64,000 bases of DNA, from assembly GCF_041737375.1 (NCBI RefSeq), contig NZ_JBGSRV010000018.1, forward strand, positions 217,589 to 281,588. Reading direction: 5' to 3'. The position numbers and the translations under genes are program-made. A model generated the notes under the pieces. It was not told where the DNA came from. It made no database searches and saw nothing but the letters and a program-made list of their open reading frames with translations. Positions 1-8,047 of the stretch are shown one piece after another (within the stretch, counting starts at the first letter, position 1; each line of letters opens with the position of its first letter). Source of the stretch: Vampirovibrio sp041737375. Lineage in GTDB: Bacteria > Cyanobacteriota > Vampirovibrionia > Vampirovibrionales > Vampirovibrionaceae.

Positions 1-2
1 GC

Positions 3-125
3 CTGAAAGAAAAAAACCGGGACGCTTCCCGCCGTACCGTGCGCCAACAGGTCAGCTTGCTGGAGCAGCACGATCAGGCGGAGGAATCTCTTGAAGAAGA
101 AGTACAGGAGTCAGAAACCGATTAA
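3..125 (+). CDS. 3' end of an unknown gene (partial)
   Basis: An open frame runs in from the left edge and ends at TAA 123-125, giving 40 residues rich in Glu, Gln and Arg with a helical, coiled-coil-like character and an acidic tail ending in ETD. The next gene is ispA, and xseA/xseB (exodeoxyribonuclease VII) often precede ispA in bacteria, so an XseA or XseB tail is conceivable. The visible residues do not match a motif I can name, so the product is left unknown. Confidence 0.5.
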   Translation: MKEKNRDASRRTVRQQVSLLEQHDQAEESLEEEVQESETD

Positions 126-182
126 GCGGTAAAATGTTTTTTATAAATCCCGTTCCGCTCATCATTTGGTTTCGCTAAAATC

Positions 183-1163
183 ATGCAAATGCCGCTATCT
201 CAGCCTCAGTCTCAGCCCCCGTCTCCTCCCGCAGAGCCAGACAACAGTTATGAAGCGCTGTTTGCAAGCTCGATTCTGCGGGTTAATCAATCGTTGGAGC
301 GTTTTTTAGACAAACAGGCCTATGATCCCTCCCCACAAGCCAACGGCCTATGGGAAGCCATGCGTTATGGCACCCTGGATGGCGGAAAGCGGATTCGCTC
401 GGTGCTAGCCATGGAAGTGTGCAAAGCATGTGGGGGCCAGGAAAACACCGTACTGCCCACCGCCTGCGCCATTGAATTGATTCACGCCCAAAGCCTGATT
501 CATGACGATTTACCCTGCATGGATAATGATGACATGCGGCGTGGCAAGCCCAGTGTGCATAAGGCCTTTGGGGAATCTACCGCCGTTTTGGCCGGAGACG
601 CCTTGATTGCGCTAGCCTTTGGCATCATTTCCAAGGAAACCCCGCTGGATGGATCAGTTAGCCCCCAGCGCCTGCTTTCTGTGATTGGTGATTTTTCGGA
701 TGTAACCAGCATCCGAGGGCTGGTAAACGGGCAATTCGTCGACATTTTGTATGAAGGTCAGCCCTTCAATCAGGAAATTCTGGAATACATCCATGTGTAT
801 AAAACCGGCGCCCTGTTCCGGTTTAGCATGGGGGCCGGGGCCAAACTGGCCGGAGCGCCAGACTTTGTGGTGGACCGTTTTGTTACTTTGGGTCAAAAAT
901 TAGGCTTGGCTTTCCAGATTGTGGATGACTTGCTGGATATTGCCTCTTCCTCAGAAGCACTGGGCAAGACGGCGGGTAAAGATCAACTTCAGGAAAAAGC
1001 AACCTACCCTGCATTTTTCGGGGTGGAAGCCTCTCGAAAACAGGTGGATCAGCTGTCTCAGGAAGCCTTCACGTTACTGGAGGAGACAGCCGGGATGCCA
1101 TCAGGGTATGATAGTAAAGCTTTAAAAACGCTGGTGGGCTTTATCGCCAACCGCATTCATTAA
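183..1163 (+). CDS. ispA: Polyprenyl (farnesyl/geranylgeranyl) diphosphate synthase
   Basis: Trans-prenyltransferase of 326 residues that condenses IPP with allylic diphosphates to make C15-C20 isoprenoid precursors in the cytosol. Both aspartate-rich motifs are visible: the first reads LIHDDLPCMDNDD near residue 105 and the second QIVDDLLDI near residue 245, along with GGKRIR early in the protein, which binds the pyrophosphate. The DDLPCMD spacing (four residues between the Asp pairs) is the bacterial short-chain FPP/GGPP type, so product length is probably C15 or C20. The N-terminal 20 residues are Pro/Gln-rich and dispensable-looking. ATG at 183 is the first Met in frame. The PAP2-like gene follows in the same direction. 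Confidence 0.9.
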   Translation: MQMPLSQPQSQPPSPPAEPDNSYEALFASSILRVNQSLERFLDKQAYDPSPQANGLWEAMRYGTLDGGKRIRSVLAMEVCKACGGQENTVLPTACAIELIHAQSLIHDDLPCMDNDDMRRGKPSVHKAFGESTAVLAGDALIALAFGIISKETPLDGSVSPQRLLSVIGDFSDVTSIRGLVNGQFVDILYEGQPFNQEILEYIHVYKTGALFRFSMGAGAKLAGAPDFVVDRFVTLGQKLGLAFQIVDDLLDIASSSEALGKTAGKDQLQEKATYPAFFGVEASRKQVDQLSQEAFTLLEETAGMPSGYDSKALKTLVGFIANRIH

Positions 1164-1255
1164 AAGATCCCGGAACATCCCCCAAAAACTATGTATCGAT
1201 CAACCCATGGATTAGAGCGCGTGATGGTAAAACAATCGGTTGGGACACCCCTTCA

Positions 1256-1714
1256 ATGAGTATCGCTGGCACCAGTTTAGAAGTGATGGCCGTGGCCGTA
1301 ACGGCTGCCTTGGGGGCTCAGCTGCTCAAGTGCGGGGTCAATCTGGTCTTTCAAAAGCCGGTCGATTTTCGCCTGCTGGTACATACGGGTGGTATGCCCA
1401 GCTCGCACAGCGCACTGGTGGCCAGTGTTGCCACCAGCGTCGGCTTAATCGACGGTTATCGCTCCACCACCTTTGCGGTAGCCTTCGCCTTGGCCGCCAT
1501 TGTAATGTATGACGCCGCCGGATTGCGGCGGGCCGCCGGTAAAATGGCAGGCATTCTCAACCGTATTACCGAAGATTTATATATTCACCGCCCGGATCAT
1601 GTGCCGGATCGCCTGCGGGAGCTGCTGGGACACACCCCGGTGGAAGTCATTGCCGGGGCCGTTTTTGGAGTGCTGATTGCTTACGCTTACCACATCCAGC
1701 TCAGCGGTTCATGA
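1256..1714 (+). CDS. Divergent PAP2 family (DUF212/YuiD-like) membrane protein
   Basis: Protein of 152 residues matching the divergent PAP2 family. The signature GGMPSSHSA lies near residue 45, followed by hydrophobic helices, a VMYDAAGLRRAAG segment and HTPVEVIAGAVFG near the C-terminus, all hallmarks of YuiD-type proteins. The PSSH motif resembles the phosphatase motif of PAP2 enzymes, and a role on lipid phosphates such as polyprenyl phosphates is often suggested but not proven for this family. It lies between ispA and a GH6 gene, and its stop codon overlaps an upstream ATG of the next frame (ATGA at 1711-1714). Confidence 0.85.
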   Translation: MSIAGTSLEVMAVAVTAALGAQLLKCGVNLVFQKPVDFRLLVHTGGMPSSHSALVASVATSVGLIDGYRSTTFAVAFALAAIVMYDAAGLRRAAGKMAGILNRITEDLYIHRPDHVPDRLRELLGHTPVEVIAGAVFGVLIAYAYHIQLSGS

Positions 1715-1725
1715 GGTTAGGCCCC

Positions 1726-2952
1726 ATGAAGCCGATCCTGCTTATTTTCGGGTTTTCGGCCCTGTTTCTGCTGCTGGGGTGGACCTGGTCGGAGTTACCC
1801 AAATCCATGACGATATTTGCGCCCATCTGGAGCAATAGCTACCGGCTTTACGGCCAACCGCATGCCATTTGGCTGGATCAATACAAACAGGTGGGGGCCA
1901 ATGTACCCCTGTTGACCAAAACCCTGAAAGCAGCGGCCAATGCCCGGCAAATCCCGGAACTGGTGGTTTACGCCATTCCCCTGCGGGACTTGGGGCAAGC
2001 CTCGGAAGGTGGGTTTAAATCCTATGCGGACTATTTGGCCGACAACCGCCTAAACGCGCGTTTAATTCAGCAATTCCACCAAAGTAGCGGCATCCACCCG
2101 GTGGTTTATCTGGAACCCGATAGCATTCCGCTGGCGGTTCAATACCGGCGAGATCAAAACAACAGCGAGGAAGCCCAGCGCATTTACGCTGATCGCATTC
2201 GGGTCATCAAGGAATTAATCAAGCTGTATCAACAGGCCGGGGCCAGGGTTTATCTGGAAGCGGGCCATAGTGGCTGGTTTGACTACGGTGAGAAAGACTT
2301 GAACCGCATTGCCACCGCCCTGAATGAAGCCCATATCGAAGCGGTAGACGGCTTGGCCACCAATGTTTCCAACCGCCAGCCGGTGGTGGCCTTCGCTCCC
2401 AATGGGCAAGCGGAAGCGCACTATTTACGGGGACTGCTTCCCTTGTTAAAAAACCGGAAACTAGATATCCGGGTAGACACCAGCCGCAACGGTGGCACCA
2501 CACAGACTCGGCAATACTATTTACACCCCACAGGCTTGCTCATTGATAATGAAACCCCACTGGGCCGATGGGTGGGAAGCTGGCAAGCAACCCCTCAGGG
2601 CGATATACAGTTTACGCCTTTTTTCGGGAAAACCAGAAGTTTATCCCGACTAACGGGTAAGGAAAAGTATCATTACGATTCCACCAAAAACGTGTTGATA
2701 GCCCCGGCCTGGCTGGATGCGGTGGGCGATGTGCAACTTGGCCCCACGCCCACGGATAAACCGCCGGTGGGGGTGTCTGATGTCATTCAGCATTACCGCT
2801 ACATTAAACCGCCTGATGACTGCGATGGCGCTCTGAACTGCCCACCGGGCGCTTCCAAGCAAGCCATTAATCAGGATACCCAAAACCGCCAGCAATCCAA
2901 AAGCTGGACATTACCGGCAGAGATTTGGAACCGTGACCATTTGTCTTATTAA
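1726..2952 (+). CDS. Glycoside hydrolase family 6 (cellulase-type) protein, membrane-anchored or secreted
   Basis: Protein of 408 residues. An N-terminal hydrophobic segment (residues 4-20) acts as a signal peptide or anchor. The body carries GH6 landmarks in order: YAIPLRDLG (D88, the position of the catalytic acid), VYLEPDS (130-133), VYLEAGHSGW (176-184), VDTSRNG (250-256), ETPLGRW, and near the C-terminus IKPPDDCDG, the counterpart of the family's KPPGESDG motif. GH6 enzymes cleave beta-1,4-glucan with inversion, so the substrate is probably cellulose or a related wall glucan. The start at 1726 is preferred over an in-frame ATG at 1711 because GAGG sits 9 nt upstream. The catalytic residues look intact, so this is likely active. 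Confidence 0.8.
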   Translation: MKPILLIFGFSALFLLLGWTWSELPKSMTIFAPIWSNSYRLYGQPHAIWLDQYKQVGANVPLLTKTLKAAANARQIPELVVYAIPLRDLGQASEGGFKSYADYLADNRLNARLIQQFHQSSGIHPVVYLEPDSIPLAVQYRRDQNNSEEAQRIYADRIRVIKELIKLYQQAGARVYLEAGHSGWFDYGEKDLNRIATALNEAHIEAVDGLATNVSNRQPVVAFAPNGQAEAHYLRGLLPLLKNRKLDIRVDTSRNGGTTQTRQYYLHPTGLLIDNETPLGRWVGSWQATPQGDIQFTPFFGKTRSLSRLTGKEKYHYDSTKNVLIAPAWLDAVGDVQLGPTPTDKPPVGVSDVIQHYRYIKPPDDCDGALNCPPGASKQAINQDTQNRQQSKSWTLPAEIWNRDHLSY

Positions 2953-3116
2953 CTTGATGGCTGGTTTATCAATTTGGGAGTTGGCTTTTTGATGGGGTTC
3001 AAGGGCCTTGCACACGTTAAAGCACATTAATAGGAAGCACTGTGCGCTATGCAAAAGCTTTGTGCAAATGGGCTATGTCTACCGGGCATTGAGAGCGGAT
3101 TAAGAGGCGTCAAAGG

Positions 3117-3539
3117 CTACCGGGCAACGATACCCTTGCGGGTTTCTTGCAATTGCTGAGCGGCAATTTTGCGTTCGGCAACGATACTAGATTCTGGGCT
3201 GGTTTCTGTGCCGTTCAACTTGTTCAGGCAGGTCACCAATTCGCTGATATCATTTTTAAAATACTGGCGAACCACTTTTTTCAAAGCCAAAATGCCCGCT
3301 TCATCCCGATTAACCACGGAACGGTATAAGTACTTCTTCCCATCCTTTTCACGAATGGCGATCTCTTTATCCACCAAGCGATCCAGCACCGTTTTCACCG
3401 TGGTGTACGCCCATTTTTTGCTGGGGGATTTAATTTTTTCCTGAATATCGCCTACGAAAATATGGTCGTTCCCATCACCCTCTAAATCCCAGAGCGCATT
3501 AAGAATGATATTTTCCAGATCACCCTGCTTCAAGTCCAT
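3117..3539 (-). CDS. BlaI/MecI/CopY-family transcriptional repressor
   Basis: Protein of 140 residues with an N-terminal winged-helix domain: ILNALWDLEG, then WAYTTVKTVLDRLVDKEIAIREKDGKKYLY, the usual recognition-helix and wing pattern of BlaI/MecI/CopY repressors. The C-terminal part is helical and fits a dimerisation region, though it is divergent and ends with a basic tail. Family members repress beta-lactamase, PBP or copper genes and are inactivated by proteolysis or metal. No BlaR1/MecR1 sensor lies beside it; the beta-lactamase-fold gene at 27423 is 24 kb away. A good SD (GGAGGAAT) precedes the ATG. Confidence 0.85.
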   Translation of the reverse strand: MDLKQGDLENIILNALWDLEGDGNDHIFVGDIQEKIKSPSKKWAYTTVKTVLDRLVDKEIAIREKDGKKYLYRSVVNRDEAGILALKKVVRQYFKNDISELVTCLNKLNGTETSPESSIVAERKIAAQQLQETRKGIVAR

Positions 3540-3878
3540 CCCTTCAGTATTCCTCCGAAAACATCCATATCTATACTGAATTTAAATCAGCCGCGCCAAT
3601 AGCGATGATTCATTGCCTGTCTCATACGACTTGCCATGGTGCCTGAGTTGACATAACCCCTGCCATCGGTCGTTTCAAGCGCTGAAACCAGAAAACCACT
3701 TTAATAACCAACCAATCATATTTTAATAATTGAATGATCCGTTCAAAAGCCTCGGTTTGTCAGGGCAGTTAAGTTAGTATAGTGAAATGAAGGCCGAAAA
3801 ATCAATGACTTTGTAGATTCGATTTAGTAACTTTTCATTAATGGCCGGGTTTTTGGTATTTGACAAAGCCAAATTAAT
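3540..3878. other. Intergenic region upstream of the BlaI-like gene
   Basis: This 339-bp stretch lies between the BlaI-like gene start and the end of the CoA-transferase operon, both on the minus strand. It is more AT-rich than the flanks, especially 3715-3735 and 3770-3860. It should hold the BlaI-like gene promoter close to 3560-3590. I did not find the TACA-N2-TGTA operator half-sites typical of BlaI/MecI, a convincing terminator, or an ORF. Confidence 0.5.
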
Positions 3879-4535
3879 CTATAAAACCATTTCCGGTACC
3901 TCGGCCCCAATCACCAAATCGGCCTCGGTCAGCCGCTGAATTTCCGCCACCGAAACGCCGGGGGCCCGCTCCAGCAAATGAAAGCGCCCGTCTACCAGCT
4001 CCAGAACGGCCAAATCGGTAACCACTGTTTTGACGCAGCGCACCCCGGTAACCGGTAAGGCGCAGCGTTTCAAAATTTTGGATTCTCCGGCCTTGTTGGC
4101 ATGGGCCATTGCCACAATAATGTTTTCGGCCCCGGCCACCAGATCCATGGCCCCGCCCATGCCTTTTACCAGCTTGCCGGGAATCATCCAGGAGGCCAGA
4201 CTTCCGGCCTGATCCACCTCAAAAGCGCCCAGCACGGTTAAATCCACATGCCCGCCCCGAATCATGGCAAAACTTTCAGCCGATGAAAAGTAACAGGCCC
4301 CCGTCACCGCAGTGACCGTTTGCTTGCCCGCGTTAATCAAATCCGGGTCTACCTCAGCTTCAGTCGGAAATTCTCCCATGCCCAGCAATCCGTTTTCAGA
4401 CTGAAACAGCACTTCAATGCCTGGGGGAATATAGTTGGCCACCAAAGTGGGAATGCCAATGCCCAGATTGACATAGTAGCCATCTCGCAACTCCTGGGCG
4501 ATGCGCTGGGCAATTTGCTCTCGGGTCAGTGCCAT
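3879..4535 (-). CDS. scoB: 3-oxoacid CoA-transferase subunit B
   Basis: Beta subunit (218 residues) of a family I CoA-transferase, which moves CoA between succinyl-CoA or acetyl-CoA and an acetoacetate-type acid. The subunit B hallmark SENGLLGMGEFP (near residue 46) includes the Glu that forms the glutamyl-CoA intermediate. GIPTLVANYIPPGIEVLFQ precedes it and a MGGAMDLV segment follows, as in ScoB/AtoA/CtfB. The A subunit gene lies 134 bp upstream on the same strand, so the two form one operon. Whether it serves ketone-body, butyrate or propionate metabolism cannot be told from sequence; an acyl-CoA dehydrogenase is encoded elsewhere in the window. Confidence 0.88.
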   Translation of the reverse strand: MALTREQIAQRIAQELRDGYYVNLGIGIPTLVANYIPPGIEVLFQSENGLLGMGEFPTEAEVDPDLINAGKQTVTAVTGACYFSSAESFAMIRGGHVDLTVLGAFEVDQAGSLASWMIPGKLVKGMGGAMDLVAGAENIIVAMAHANKAGESKILKRCALPVTGVRCVKTVVTDLAVLELVDGRFHLLERAPGVSVAEIQRLTEADLVIGAEVPEMVL

Positions 4536-4669
4536 GGAATCTCAAACCTCATTCATTCACGGTGATTTTTAATGGGATTTTAACGGGATTTAACGGGCTT
4601 ATGAAGGGGCAATACCAGCGTAATGGCGGGCAAAGGACAGTTCATCCCGGCCAACGCCTGTCGTTTCAG

Positions 4670-5395
4670 CTAGTTACGAACCGTACGCTGCTCGATGCGC
4701 TTCTCAAACGAACCCTGAATCACCCGATCCACATAAATGCCGGGGGTGTGAATCTGGTTGGGGTCCAGCGTTCCGGGCGGCACAATCTCTTCCACCTCGG
4801 CCACTGTAATGTTTCCGGCGGTGGCCATCATAGGGTTAAAGTTCATGGCCGTTTTGCGGTAAATTAAATTGCCCATGGTATCCGCTTTCCAAGCCTTCAC
4901 CAGCGAAAAGTCAGCTTTTAAGGCCGGTTCCAAAACGTACAGGCGTCCCTCGAACTCACGGGTGTCCTTGCCTTCCGCAATCAGGGTACCAGCCCCGGTG
5001 GCGGTGTAAAAGGCCGGAATGCCCGCCCCACCCGCCCGAATTTTTTCAGCCAGTGTGCCTTGCGGGGTTAAAATCACCTTCATTTCCCCCGACAGGTACA
5101 ACTGTTCAAACAAAGCGTTTTCGCCCACATAAGAGGCAATCATGGTGGCAATCTGGCGTTTTTCCAGCCACAAACCCAGCCCAAAGCCATCCACCCCGGC
5201 GTTGTTGGAAATACAGGTCAGCCCCTTCACCTTCAAATCGCAAACGGCCTGAATCAAGCCTTCCGGGATGCCACACAGGCCAAACCCGCCCACCATGACC
5301 GTTAGGTCATCCTGAAAGCCCTGTAGCGCCTCCTCATAAGACTGCACCACTTTATTAAAGCCTTTCCCGGCCACGGGTTTTGATAATGCTGCCAT
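4670..5395 (-). CDS. scoA: 3-oxoacid CoA-transferase subunit A
   Basis: Alpha subunit (241 residues) of the same family I CoA-transferase. The N-terminal MVGGFGLCGIPEGLI is the glycine-rich CoA-binding signature of ScoA/AtoD/CtfA, followed by TCISNNAGVDGFGLG and the GTLAEKIRAGGAGIPAFYTATG segment. It is the first gene of the operon and has a strong SD (GGAGGG) just ahead of the ATG. The gap to scoB contains short near-repeats of TTTTAACGGGA but no obvious terminator. The C-terminus is short and basic, RIEQRTVRN. Confidence 0.88.
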   Translation of the reverse strand: MAALSKPVAGKGFNKVVQSYEEALQGFQDDLTVMVGGFGLCGIPEGLIQAVCDLKVKGLTCISNNAGVDGFGLGLWLEKRQIATMIASYVGENALFEQLYLSGEMKVILTPQGTLAEKIRAGGAGIPAFYTATGAGTLIAEGKDTREFEGRLYVLEPALKADFSLVKAWKADTMGNLIYRKTAMNFNPMMATAGNITVAEVEEIVPPGTLDPNQIHTPGIYVDRVIQGSFEKRIEQRTVRN

Positions 5396-5526
5396 CAGCG
5401 CCTCCCTCCAACACGTTAAACCACGGTTTTGTCAGGCCAACCATCGGTTGGCACCCCTTGATTGCTATTTTAGGCAAAGCCACCTAAAAAGGCCAGCCTT
5501 CCATAAAACCCTCTGGCTCAAGGCAT

Positions 5527-6732
5527 TTAATCCATCAACTGAACCCGTAAAGCGCCATCATATAACACTTCCATAGATACGGTTTCCCCTTTTTTCACCG
5601 GGCGGGGGGCGGGCAGGGTGTAAATCAGGTGCGTCCAATGGGTGGGCGGCGCCCAGGGGGAATTGGTAAGCATGGTTTCTTCATCCAGATGCGCTTTAAA
5701 GTAGCCGCAAAAGCTGGTAATTTGCCCATCTTCCAGGGCCACCAACTCAAAGCGGTTGGCAAAGGCGGTTTCATTCAGGGTCATAAAATCCAGCGATTTT
5801 ACCAGCACCGGCTGGCTCATGGTTTTATGCACCATGGGGCTGTAGCGATCCATGCGGGTGGTGGCTTTGCTGCAAAGCACTTGCCCCAACAGTCTGAAAT
5901 CAAAGCCGTACAAGTCCTTGAACTCGTCCACTTCCTCTTTACGGCTTTGAATAAGCCCGGTATCAAAGGCAAAAAAGTAAATATCCAGTTGAGCCGGGAT
6001 CATTTTGGCCCCCGGGGCTAAAAAGCGACGACGGGCATCCAGCGTAAACTCCAGCACGTTCTCTTCCAGAATGCCGTTGCCCAGAATTTCGGCCACCAGC
6101 AAGTTTGGCTTGGGCGATAAGCGTTCTTCCTTAATATGACTGGAGGCCCCTTCCAGAAACTCGATTTGAGCATCCAGCCCATTGGCCTTGGCCAGCTCCG
6201 AGGCCAAATAGATAATATCGGATCGGCGTTCAATGGCGTACACTTTTTGAGCGCCCGCCTTGGCGGTAAAGAAAGACAAAATCCCTGACCCGCACCCCAA
6301 ATCCAGGGCAATGGTTTGAGGGGTCACCGCCCGTTCAATGGCCCTGCGATAAGCGGCCATCCGTACATAATCACGCAGCATGGCGTGGTGATTTTCTACG
6401 TTAATATGGATGGATTTACCCAAGTTCTCTGACAGCCCGCTTTCAGGCACCGTGGCCGATTCGGCCTCACTGGTAATCACAATACGGCTGTCGTACAGCA
6501 TATCCAGATGGGCCAGAATTTTTTGCTGATCATCCGGCGGCCAAGGCTCCAGCAGTTCATTCACCGTTTTCCAGTGAATCAATTCGTACAGAATGAGCAT
6601 AATGTCATACTTAATGCTCAGCCCTTCTTCCGAGTAGATGTTTTTCAGCAGAATTTTTTCTCCCCCGTCGTACTTGAAGTAGGTTTCGGGGTTCAGCTTT
6701 ATGCGGGTATTCAAATCCTGAAATTGAGACAT
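5527..6732 (-). CDS. PRMT-like (protein arginine methyltransferase-type) SAM methyltransferase with N-terminal PqqD/winged-helix-like domain
   Basis: Protein of 401 residues. Residues 115-132 (HHAMLRDYVRMAAYRRAI) match the PRMT helix that caps SAM. Motif I LDLGCGSGIL is at 143-152, the acidic E168 ends the second strand, a double-E-loop-like AEILGNGILEEN spans 214-225 and a THW loop lies at 364-366 before a PRMT-like beta-barrel end. Type I and II PRMTs methylate arginine in proteins and are mainly eukaryotic. Residues 1-90 look like a small PqqD-like or winged-helix domain, an unusual partner. The start at 6732 is chosen over 6753 because GAAAGG lies 6 nt upstream; it follows the GNAT stop by 11 nt, implying coupling. 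The target is unknown. Confidence 0.72.
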   Translation of the reverse strand: MSQFQDLNTRIKLNPETYFKYDGGEKILLKNIYSEEGLSIKYDIMLILYELIHWKTVNELLEPWPPDDQQKILAHLDMLYDSRIVITSEAESATVPESGLSENLGKSIHINVENHHAMLRDYVRMAAYRRAIERAVTPQTIALDLGCGSGILSFFTAKAGAQKVYAIERRSDIIYLASELAKANGLDAQIEFLEGASSHIKEERLSPKPNLLVAEILGNGILEENVLEFTLDARRRFLAPGAKMIPAQLDIYFFAFDTGLIQSRKEEVDEFKDLYGFDFRLLGQVLCSKATTRMDRYSPMVHKTMSQPVLVKSLDFMTLNETAFANRFELVALEDGQITSFCGYFKAHLDEETMLTNSPWAPPTHWTHLIYTLPAPRPVKKGETVSMEVLYDGALRVQLMD

Positions 6733-6743
6733 GGCAGGCCTTT

Positions 6744-7811
6744 CTAGCACCATTTGCCCGGCTGAAAGGCAAGCAGCTTCTCACGGGTCAAGTAAACGTG
6801 GGGGTAATTGTCAATTTCTTTAAAGCCCATGCGCCGATACATTTTAATGGCCCGGATATTGTCGGTATCGGTGGTGGCATTCACTTTTAAAATGGAATTG
6901 TGGCCCGCCACCATCTCTGCAATGGTACGGCTCAAACAGTCTTTTAACAGGGCATTACCCAGGTTCTGGCGCTTTTCATCCGGGTGCAGGCCAATTAAAG
7001 GAATATGGGCCTGCATCAGGGAATCTTCAATTAAAAAGCAAAACCCCACGGGCTGATTGTTTTTAAGCAGAATACTGGTGCAGGCCGGTAAAAACTGGCC
7101 CATGCCATCGGCAGTAATCAATCCAACCACCTGGCGGGTGCCGGTTAAAGATTTGAAGCGAGGGTCCCAAAGCCCATCGGTGGCCTTTTCAAAAGCGGCA
7201 TGGATACATTCAGCCACCGCGCCCGCGTATTGCGGTTGCCAGCAATCCAGGGTGTATTCTGCTCCGGGCAGCGCAAATTGCTGCTGCTGAAAAATCTGAA
7301 TGCTGATGGCATCGGTTAAATCCATATTTAAAACCGCTTGACCCACCGGCTTAAAGCCATACCAGGTAATGGTGCGAATCAACGCCGCCTGCCGTCCCAG
7401 CATGGCGTAGCTCACCACCTCCCAACCGGGCCGCTCCCGATTGTCTTCTATAAACATGCGCATCAGCCGATCCAGCACCGTTTTGAGATCATCGATTTCC
7501 ACATGAATCACGTTAATTTCCAACGCCCGATGCGCTTCCTGACGGTAAAGCATCAGGGCAATTGGCTCTGTCACAGCCGTATCTTCCACCCAGTAGCCAA
7601 ACAGCACCCGTTCCGCAATGGCCAGTCCCAAGTCCTCAAAACCCACCGGTTCACGTGCCCATTGATACTCAGGCACCGCCTTTTCACAAAAACGGCCGTA
7701 AATACCTCTCAGGGCTTCCAAATTGTCACGGGTGATGCGATGCGCCTTGATCATAAACCCTTTGGGGGGAATTCCCGGCTCACTCTCTGTATCCTCAATC
7801 GGCCCGCTCAC
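6744..7811 (-). CDS. GNAT-family N-acetyltransferase (two GNAT-like halves)
   Basis: Protein of 355 residues. The C-terminal half carries a full GNAT core: HIPLIGLHPDEKRQNLGNALL (acetyl-CoA loop of the QxxGxA type) and NIRAIKMYRRMGF at the end. The N-terminal half has the same overall order of elements but lacks a clear acetyl-CoA loop, so it may be a degenerate duplicate used for substrate binding, as in mycothiol synthase-type proteins. The start shown is a GTG with AAAGG upstream; an ATG at 7754 is an alternative. The gene runs straight into the PRMT-like gene, suggesting both act on one substrate or pathway. The substrate cannot be named. Confidence 0.75.
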   Translation of the reverse strand: MSGPIEDTESEPGIPPKGFMIKAHRITRDNLEALRGIYGRFCEKAVPEYQWAREPVGFEDLGLAIAERVLFGYWVEDTAVTEPIALMLYRQEAHRALEINVIHVEIDDLKTVLDRLMRMFIEDNRERPGWEVVSYAMLGRQAALIRTITWYGFKPVGQAVLNMDLTDAISIQIFQQQQFALPGAEYTLDCWQPQYAGAVAECIHAAFEKATDGLWDPRFKSLTGTRQVVGLITADGMGQFLPACTSILLKNNQPVGFCFLIEDSLMQAHIPLIGLHPDEKRQNLGNALLKDCLSRTIAEMVAGHNSILKVNATTDTDNIRAIKMYRRMGFKEIDNYPHVYLTREKLLAFQPGKWC

Positions 7812-8047
7812 AGGGCCGCCTTTATTGGGGCTTCCTGTATGGGGACCGCCTCTATTTTAACGTCTTTTCCAGAAAGGAGGAAGGCAGCCCCCCAGCGGCC
7901 TCATTCACCCGCAGGAGAAAAAGAGCGTCGCCTCATGAAAAGCTCATGTCTGAGCGGCGCAAGACAAGGCCTTCCAAAAGTGCTATCTTAGCAAAGCGAA
8001 CATTTTTTCGAGTTGTGATTCGAGTTTTTAAATGCCCCTGTTAGAGA

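Noticed and set aside
4560..4600. Repeated TTTTAACGGGA-like tracts between scoA and scoB
   Set aside because: Only two or three degenerate copies in about 40 bp; likely chance or slippage with no clear function.
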